From Epiperipatus broadwayi (Eukaryota; Onychophora; Udeonychophora; Euonychophora; Peripatidae), in the NCBI GenBank assembly GCA_028023455.1, contig JAQFVV010000012.1:16196364-16260363 (forward strand): a DNA stretch of 64,000 bases, read 5' to 3'. Of the stretch, positions 56,500 to 64,000 are shown in pieces. How positions within the stretch are numbered: the first letter of the stretch is position 1; every line of letters begins with the position of its first letter. The notes beneath the pieces were generated by a model. It made no database searches. It had not been told where the DNA came from and saw only the letters and a program-made list of their open reading frames with translations. A program made the translations under genes and the position numbers.

Positions 56500-57350
56500 A
56501 ATTGTCTGACCCTGACATGAACGCTTATAATTATTTCATGTTTGGGATTGTTATGTTTTTCTTTAAAACATTTTTTCCATGTGCCGTCTTTTTTTTACAA
56601 TTATTGCAGCATTCTCATTTATGAAAACAATTGATGGCTTTGTGACCCTTTTTGTCACAGCAAAAACTTATAAATGCGATTTTGCTGTTAGCACTATTTT
56701 CATTACTTTTCGACTATTCTTTCTTTATGATTTTACAAACGTTTGTATGTGATTTGCTATCAATCTTGAACTTGGTGAATTTCCGAGATTGCTCAAGCAT
56801 GCCTTCATAAGCTATCCCATGTTTTATAGCCTCTATATAATCTAAATCACTAATGGCCAATAATTGTTGCTGTAAGCTATCGTTACACATACCAGTAAGA
56901 AATTGTTCCAGGAAGGCTTCTTCTTGGAAAGATCCATAGATGCAATTTTTTGCTAGATTATGAAGAGCACTATTGTAATCTTTTATACTTTCATCCCAAC
57001 CTTGGTTCTGGGCTCATAATTGCTGTCTAACAACATATGCCTCGAGGGTTGGTGGTTAAAGTGGTTTAATAAATGCTTTTTAACCTGATCGTATGTACAA
57101 TCTTCAGGAGGTAGAGGTTACATGAACCTGTTGCTATCTTCCTTTCCCAGCAAAGCATAATAATGAAACAATCTTATACTTATCATCTTTAATTTTATTA
57201 ATGAATAAGTATTTTTCTACATGTTGAACGTACGAGGCCAACTACTTACCTCATTGACATCAAATTCACCGATTGCTACTTACATTGCCTAATCTTTTAC
57301 CTAAATTTAACTGTTATTTTAATTAATGGTTTGAATCAAGACTGTGACTG
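56500..57350 (-). pseudogene. Ty3/gypsy gag remnant with degraded zinc knuckle
   Basis: Near 56675-56635 the minus strand reads CCDKKGHKAINC, matching the C-x4-H-x4-C half of a CCHC nucleocapsid knuckle; the first cysteine position is serine. Gag-like helical sequence upstream is broken by stops. It lies directly after the 5' LTR and its primer-binding region, as expected for gag. Confidence 0.55.
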
Positions 57351-57900
57351 CGCAATTGCTATGTCTAGCTGATCTAAGACGGCACTTCCTGCGAATACAT
57401 ATCACTACTACAAAGTTAATATTTAGATAATTAAATGAACGATCCTTAATAGCATTTTAACTATTTGCATACATATGGTTATTTTACATAATAAAGCCCT
57501 AAGGCATACATAAATAATAATGGAGATCAATACGACCTGTAAGAATCCTAGCTGACTGTTCCCACATTCAGAGGGCAGCTCTCTGCACTTGAAGTCACTG
57601 TGCCATGGGAGATGATCTACTCCAATATATATGTGAGTTTGCACAGGTGAAACTCCAAGAATCAAGTGTAGTCTTCAACAAATTCGTACTGAGATCTTCA
57701 TTGTTTTAATCCCTGCAAATTTATTGGCTCATACTGCTGTCCGTCTGCTCAGGTGATTCTTTATTTTAATCTCCATACAAAGATTTACATCATTATCTTT
57801 CTGACTTTAATTAATGAGTTATTTTTATAGTTTGTCGTTTTTTTTATGAAGGAAATCTAAACATGAATTCCTTTAATTGTTTTATTTCATTAACAATGTA
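57335..57900 (-). repeat. Ty3/gypsy element 5' LTR and primer-binding site
   Basis: The LTR is 57357-57900. It matches 39215-39730 and ends GACATAGCA on the minus strand. ATTGCGCAGTCACAG follows at 57356-57342, a diverged match to the TGGCGCAGT-type tRNA primer site common in Ty3/gypsy elements. The outer edge at 57900 is a TA that begins a Tigger-like terminus, so the true LTR start may be lost. The two LTRs differ at many positions, so the element is old. Confidence 0.7.
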
Positions 57901-57970
57901 CACCTTTACCCCGCTTAGCAATGGTAATTGGTCCTCCAAAACTCATCGTTAAGCAAGAATATCGTATACA
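57901..57970 (+). mobile_element. Tigger-like terminus at the gypsy LTR edge
   Basis: After TA, CACCTTTACCCCGCTTAGC, GGTAATTGGTCCTCC and CATCGTTAAGCAAGAATAT match 34418-34477 in inverse orientation. No partner terminus was found to the right. Confidence 0.5.
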
Positions 57971-57974
57971 GAAT

Positions 57975-60900
57975 ACATATTTATAATGGGGTCTATGGGA
58001 AAAAAATTGGTTGGTTCCTAAAGCTAAAAAATTACACTAACTTGGGAATAAAAAACATATTAAAAAATTATTTATTGAATGCATTGTATAAAAATATGTA
58101 AAACCAAAACCCTTAATGTAATATGCTTCTGTAAACTGTGCTGTATTATGCAGATATTCACTTGAAATACGTACATACTGTACTATATATTGTGCCCTTT
58201 TCTATAGGTCAATGATGGTTATAAATGGTCAATTACTAAAAAATTTTAAAATTAATATTATATAGTATTTAAAATTATAGATTATATTAAGCAGTAAAAG
58301 ATTAATATGATATATTTAATAGTAAATATTGTGATGGTGAGAATTGTATCTAATTCTATATTTTTCTAAATTGTTTTTCAAAATTTTATATAATATAAGT
58401 AGCAAATTTATTAAGACAGATAAAATTAGACTAAACACCGGAAATGACTACGTGACTGTCTGGAATATTCTATGTATAAGCACCGGTTTAAATTAATACT
58501 AATAATTAAAATATTTAAATAGTATATTATAGAGGTGGATGGAATTGTCACACATCATAATAAAAATAAATAGTATACACCTTTATTAATTATTGTTTCA
58601 AAATTGTTTTAAAGGTAGTTAAATTGTAATAGATAATAATTGATTTAAAAATAATAATGAGTTAACATTTAAGTCTATTACGTCATGATTTTAAACTTTA
58701 GAAATTGTTTATAAATCCAAGTAGGGATTGACCAATAAAAAATAGATCTTGGCAGACAACCAAAATCGCGCCAACTAATTGTATAAACAGGGGAGAACAA
58801 AAATGTGTTGACTCCAGAGCAGAGGTAAAATTTTAAGCTCTCTAAAAAATTTTTTTTCTTCTTCAATTTATTAGTCAATTTTATTATAATTTTAATAATA
58901 TCTATGAAAGAAACCAACTGACAATTTAAAAATCATCCGAAAAGAATCTTACAATAAAATTTAAAAAAAAAAGTTTTTCATAGTAATGTTTCACTAACTT
59001 TACAGTAACCTGCCAGTGGATTCTATCGAAGTACAATCGGAGTTTTCAATAGAAAATGGATAGATTCTTAAAACCAAGTTGTAAATTTTATAATATTCCA
59101 AATATGTTAATATTATTCGTTGATATAGTTTATATAGCGTATCACTATGAAAGCTGTTTTCGTGCGTATAAAATCAATGAAAGGACATTGTGCGCAAAGT
59201 TAATGAAGATAATGGAAAATAAAAATAAGTATTATTCGTATAAGAATAAATGGACAAAAGGAATTTTAATATTGAAATAGTTTGAATTGCTTTCTTTAAG
59301 ATGACTTGAGAAAATACTCTAGAAAATAGTTAAAGATCGGAAGTAGTGTATATAAAATAATAATGAATGAAAGTGAAGTTTACCAAGGAAAACACTTGCT
59401 TAAAGAAAAAAAAAAAAATTTTACAGAAGAGAAATATAAAATATTGGATCCATGAAAAACACAATTGGTACCGTAATTATTAAATAATTGTAGTTTAACT
59501 AGAAATAAAGATGCATCAATGCGCCGAGGTAATATTCGCCAGAACATTAAAAAGCTTCGTGGGATAACTAAATAAAACGTTTTCTAATAATTTTGGATTA
59601 AACACTAAAACTAAAGATCGTCTAAACAGTTTATTAAATGAACTAATTTATTTAAAACTTTAATAAGCAGAAAGGAGAACATTCGGACAAAAGAAGAAAT
59701 AATAAATATTATGGGACTAACCAAGATTTACCGTCAGAAAAATATGTGATTATGGTTTGAATTATTTTCTTTACTAATCTAAGTTAAACATTAAGTTTTA
59801 GATAGCGATAGGGAAAACAAAATACATTAATTCGTAATATAACTTTATATGAAATAATGTTTTGATTTTGAATTTTAAAATAAAATTGTATGTATGTGGA
59901 AATTTGTATATTTGCGATGCTCGAAGAGAAAGAAGCCTACTACGAACTCTGATAGGAAGATAAAGATTGTTTTTTGGTAACATTTATAATTATTAATGAT
60001 ATATAATGTATGTTTTATTTATTTAGATCAGCTGAGAATCGAATGAATGTAGCGCAAAAGTTTTATTGTTATTATTGTTGTAAAACGCATTTTTGAAAAC
60101 AACACTCTAAAACACTTTGAGATGTGATTAGATTTTTAAAAATATGCATACGATAATCATTTTATGTGTTATTAATATAGTTCAATATAACCGATGGTTA
60201 TGTGATATTTTCTGTTAATTTTCCGATTGGGATATTTAAATGTTATTTTAACAAAATGTAGATGTTGAAATGTTTTATATTAGCGAATTTTGTTTATTGT
60301 TTTAAAAAGTAGTTAGTATTTTATCGATGTTGGATACAGTAAAAATCTCGATAGTTTGGGTAGTGACTTGGTAGTACGTGGTGATTCGGAAACCAAGAGG
60401 ATGTATTAAAAACTAGGATGCTACAGGGAGTGAAATAATAAGTAGTTTTAGATGTTAATCAGCGTAGTTAACAAAGCCCTACGACTGGTACACATGTTGT
60501 CTTGGACAGTGGTATTTTATATATTTCTTGTGAGTCGTACTAGATGTTTGGTAAAGCTGAGTAAATAGCTGCCACATCATGCTTATCGCCAAGGTTATTA
60601 GACAATGAATGTCGGACCTATTTACACTGTTCCATACATTTTGAAGTATATTGCGGATAAGTTATCTATCTGCCCGATATCCTATACATTTTTCGCTATC
60701 TTTATCTGTATTTCTTGCAACTACATCGTTATATGATAAGTCTATTAAAAGGGAAACAATAGATATTTTAGAATGTATGTCATGCTATTATTTGGAATAA
60801 AAATAGTTAAGTATTAACGAAGAGTAGATTATGATTATTGAAAGAAAGATGCAGATATCCTAAGAAGGGAAGGGGTTAGAGAATTATGTTAATTCCTTTT

Positions 60901-62600
60901 AAGAAATGAACTATAATTTTATAAAAGTATATCCAAATAGAAATATACAAAAATATTAAATATAATTTCACGTTTTCTTATTGTTAATTATATTTTAAAA
61001 ATATAAGTATTGCATATTTGAAAAAATACAATAACATTCGATAATTATAGTATATGTGAAACTGTAACAGGTGATAATTAAACCCGTGTTATAGTATTAT
61101 ACATGAGTATGGCTTATGGAATAAACGTATTATAGTTTACGAGCATTGGAGAACAAACGTTAAAAGTAATAATAATATTTGAATAACATGCGGAGTGACT
61201 TATATAAAGTTACAAGAAAATGTAATTTTCTTTTAAAAAACCATATTGATTATAAAATTATGATGTTATAAATGGTTTATCCACATAGATAATTTATAAT
61301 ACAGTAACTTTAATATTAAAAGGTAAAGAATGGTGTTACCCATAAAATAGTTAAAATAAGTGATATGATAAACCTAATGAGAAATAAATAAATAACTTTT
61401 AAAAGGCATAATAAGTTTAATTAACGATAAAAGAAATATAAATGTGTATAATTCAGCTATTGTAGTGTAAAGAAAAATGAGGATATCCCTTGTAAATAGA
61501 TGTAGATGGATTTGTTTGTTTTATTTATTTTATTGATGTTAATAAAATTTTAAAATTTGTTTATTAAAACTTGTGTCCGAGTTTTGTTTTCTCTACATCA
61601 TTGCATGAATTCACAGGGTATGTTCACAACCATTAAACTAAGTATACGATTGTTCGCACAAAAGATAAATAGAGAAGGATGTTTAATCTTAAATATTTAT
61701 TGATGTTCTTGTAATTAAATAATTATCAAATTGCATTGCGTTACTAGTCATCAATCCATTATCATAATATTTTGCTAAATTATATGCTATTAGTTGCCAC
61801 TTGCTTTATTTATCAGATTATCTAAACACTGCCACTTATTAATTTATTTTATTACTTAAAGATAAAAAAGGGGATATTAGATTATTAACTAATTTATTAT
61901 GGTTATAAATTCGCGAGGAAAGAAAAGCTGTACTAGTTGGATTAAGCAATGAAGATTGTGATTATTATTGTTTTATTATTAATCTAATTTCAGAGTAGTA
62001 GATTATGACATAAAATCCCTTATCATATTTTGCTACCATATGTTATTAACATGCGAATAAATTTAAGAACCTGAGATTATTTCATTTGAGCTAGATGATT
62101 ACTATTATTATTATGAGAGATAAAAGATTAATACTTTAATTGTTAAATGAGTCTTAGTGATTAGAAGTTGCGGAAGTCATAAGAATACTATGTAGTTATT
62201 ATGTGTAATAGTAGTATAAGGGGGGAGAGTGTTCTTATGCCATTGAGGTGGTATCCTGTGGGATATTGTCTCAATGTAATCTACCTTGTCACCCGTATTT
62301 CCACTTCTAGTCTCATGAATTCCTGAATATTTATTTGAGTTAGTTTAAAACAGAACCTAAGTTAATTTTAAGAAACTTGAGCTAGTAAATCATTTAACTG
62401 AATATTTCATTAATTATTAGAGCTAGAACCCGGTTAGGTGATTTTCACTATATTATATTTATTTTGGGGGGAAGTGGAGATGCGGGAACGTGGCGGTTAG
62501 ATTATGGCCCTCAACGTGATTGGCCTGATGTGTTAGATAGCAAGGGTAGAATATGTATGTATATATGAATATGTAAAAAGAAAAAAAAATTAGCTTAATT
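57975..62600. other. Long AT-rich stretch without recognised genes
   Basis: Several short frames (for example 59056-59280 and 59798-59983) are low-complexity or isolated and lack support. Moderately GC-richer patches occur near 60340-60600 and 62220-62300 but contain no open frame I can defend. Confidence 0.5.
58725..58850 (+). promoter_or_regulatory. Possible TATA/CCAAT promoter
   Basis: TGACCAATAAAA (CCAAT box) at about 58727, AAAATCGCGCCAA (E2F-like) at about 58763 and TGTATAAACAGG (TATA box) at about 58780 are properly ordered and spaced. They are followed by a GC-richer segment ending at a donor-like GCAGAG|GTAAAA near 58826. No coding exon is recognised downstream. Confidence 0.25.
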
Positions 62601-62623
62601 TTCTGGGTTATCAGTTGCACATT

Positions 62624-64000
62624 CTAAGATCTATTGCTGTCTTCTAAATCTTTTCCTGATCTTGGTTTTTTTGGAGGAGATGCATCAGATGTTGATGGCT
62701 GAGAATCCCTGGAGAAAAAGTTTAGAATGGATAGTTGACGTGCTTCTTGAATTTTCTTTTCATACAACATCATATAAGGTTTCATTATTTGACTGAAGGC
62801 ATGTTTAAATGTAATGCTGCGTTCCAAGTCAGGATCAAATTCATCCAAAAAGCTGTTCATGGTCTCATGATATGAAATAAATTTTTTCAATTTCTTGATG
62901 TCCAGTTTTTTCACTATAGGCCTATCAATTATATTTTCTTCATTGCTTTCTTTTTCTTCATTCAGTTGTATTAATTCCTCATTAGTTAATTATTCCATGT
63001 GTGAATCCAAAAGCTCTTCAATATTATCATCATCAACTTCTGTAAATCCTGCTTTCTTCGTTAAGTCAAGTATATTTTTGCGCATGATTGAAGTGGTTTC
63101 CTTTTCAACTTCAGCGCATATAATGAGTTGTGGGCAGACTGTCTTCCATATAAGTTTAAAAGCTGTGTTACTAACCTTATTCCATGCATTTCCTATAAAA
63201 TCAACAGCTGTTTTTATATTGAAGGCTTTCCAGAGTTGTGGAATTGTATTATCAGCATCTACATCCAAAGTGTCAACAAGATGCTTCATTAGTTGTTCGA
63301 GATAGTACAACTTGAAGGTTGCGACGATTCCTTGATCCATAGGTTGAAGAAGTGATGTGGTGTTCGGTGGTAAAAACACGAGTTGGATATTGCTTACATA
63401 ATCTGAGATGTCCATAGGATGTCCAGGTGCATTGTCTATTAGTAATAAGGCATTGTCTGTAAGATTTCTATTCCTACAGTATTTAGTGATGAAAGATGAT
63501 AGATAAGTCTTAACGTAATCTATAAAAATTTCTCGTCACCCATTCTTTCCTATTAGATCGCCATACAACAGGTAGTGATGATTTTTCAATTTCTTTAAAT
63601 GCACGTGGATTTTCAGAATGGTAGACAAGAAGTGGCTTCAGTTTTACATCTCCCTCCATATTTCCTCCAAGTAATGAAGTAAGACGATCCTTGGCTGGCT
63701 TGTAACCTCAGGCTTTTCTTTCTTCTTCGGATATAAATGTGCGAGAAGGCATTTGTTTCCAAAAAAGGCCAGTTTCATCAACACTAAAGATTTGTTTCAT
63801 GGTATATCCTCCTTTCTGTATAATATTTAATAGTTCAGATGGAAAATTTGCGGCTGCAGTACTGTCTGCTGAGGCTGCTTATCCAGTAATTTTTATATTG
63901 TGTAAGCATCCATGCCTCCGAAATCTATCAAACCATCCATGACTGCCTTTAAAATCTAAATCTCTGACACTTTCATCTCCCTCATCGATTGCTTTTTGTC
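62624..64000 (-). pseudogene. Tigger/pogo-type DDE transposase, frameshifted, N-terminus outside the window
   Basis: Reading down from 64000: the end of a CENP-B-type HTH (DFKGSHGWFDRFRRHG), a stop, SELLNIIQKGGY, FSVDETGLFWKQMPSRTF with the first catalytic Asp, another stop, GGNMEGDVKLKPLLVYHSE, a frameshift near 63530, then LLLIDNAPGHP (second Asp) and LPPNTTSLLQPMDQGIVAT, the hallmark of Tigger/jerky-family DDE domains. The third acidic residue is expected in NIKTAVDFIGNAW. From 63415 to 62990 the frame is open; after a stop it continues at 62914-62624 with a charged tail containing QLSILNFFSR and a KKPRSGK basic patch, ending at 62624. At least three lesions make it inactive. No terminal inverted repeat is seen below 62600. 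Confidence 0.85.

Noticed and set aside
59056-59280. 74-codon plus-strand frame near 59.1 kb
   Set aside because: It has an isolated ATG, a lysine/tyrosine-rich AT-driven composition, no splice signals and no recognisable domain.

Overview
This window is AT-rich invertebrate-type animal DNA, made almost entirely of transposable elements and their wreckage in non-coding sequence. No bacterial features are seen. The mix includes RTE-type LINE, Ty3/gypsy LTR element, Penelope-like elements with GIY-YIG ends, tRNA-derived SINEs, Merlin (IS1016-like), Tigger/pogo and piggyBac-like DNA transposons. Together with spliced-looking exons this points to a metazoan; the species cannot be named from the sequence. 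The only long intact coding sequence is a 984-codon RTE endonuclease/reverse transcriptase (16896-19850, minus). The best host-gene evidence is a PHD-finger exon with splice sites (11198-11298, minus, CFP1/CXXC1-like). A 264-bp exon candidate (40382-40645, plus) and several GC-richer islands are weaker.

Layout. 1-2308: AT-rich filler. 2317-3265: a complete non-autonomous Merlin element with a perfect 8-bp target duplication. 6742-7834: a foldback element. 8.7-9.9 kb: two possible exon islands. 11.2 kb: the PHD exon, followed in the same intron by a large Penelope inverted dimer (11444-12667). 14 kb: a Tigger end and a possible promoter. 16.9-20.1 kb: the intact RTE. 22.5-24.4 kb: a TTAA-flanked piggyBac-like element. 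24.9-26.9 kb: a Tigger copy split by a second TTAA-flanked element. 31-35 kb: Merlin-like end, 163-bp duplication, a relic coding segment and SINE-like repeats. 36.65-37.38 kb: a nearly perfect palindrome with 345-bp arms.

39.2-57.9 kb is one nested locus. A Ty3/gypsy element on the minus strand has LTRs at 57357-57900 and 39215-39730 and the order gag zinc knuckle, protease, RT, RNase H, integrase. It is split inside RNase H by a 12.08-kb block (42768-54846). That block starts and ends with the same inverted GGTAGTTGTAAC-type terminus, is bordered by a near-perfect 8-bp duplication, and has a decayed Merlin transposase near its middle (47041-47900) flanked by 2.5-2.9 kb inverted arms. Inside it sit an RTE fragment, a Penelope palindrome, a Tigger MITE and two minisatellites. 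A tRNA-derived SINE with a perfect 15-bp target duplication lies inside the gypsy integrase.

57.9-62.6 kb is AT-rich with little recognisable. 62624-64000 is a Tigger/pogo transposase pseudogene (minus) that runs off the window; its tail carries a PCNA-interacting-type motif.

The most unusual features are the 12-kb Merlin-bounded composite and the repeated occurrence of head-to-head Penelope 3'-end dimers that share a 3' RNA hairpin motif.
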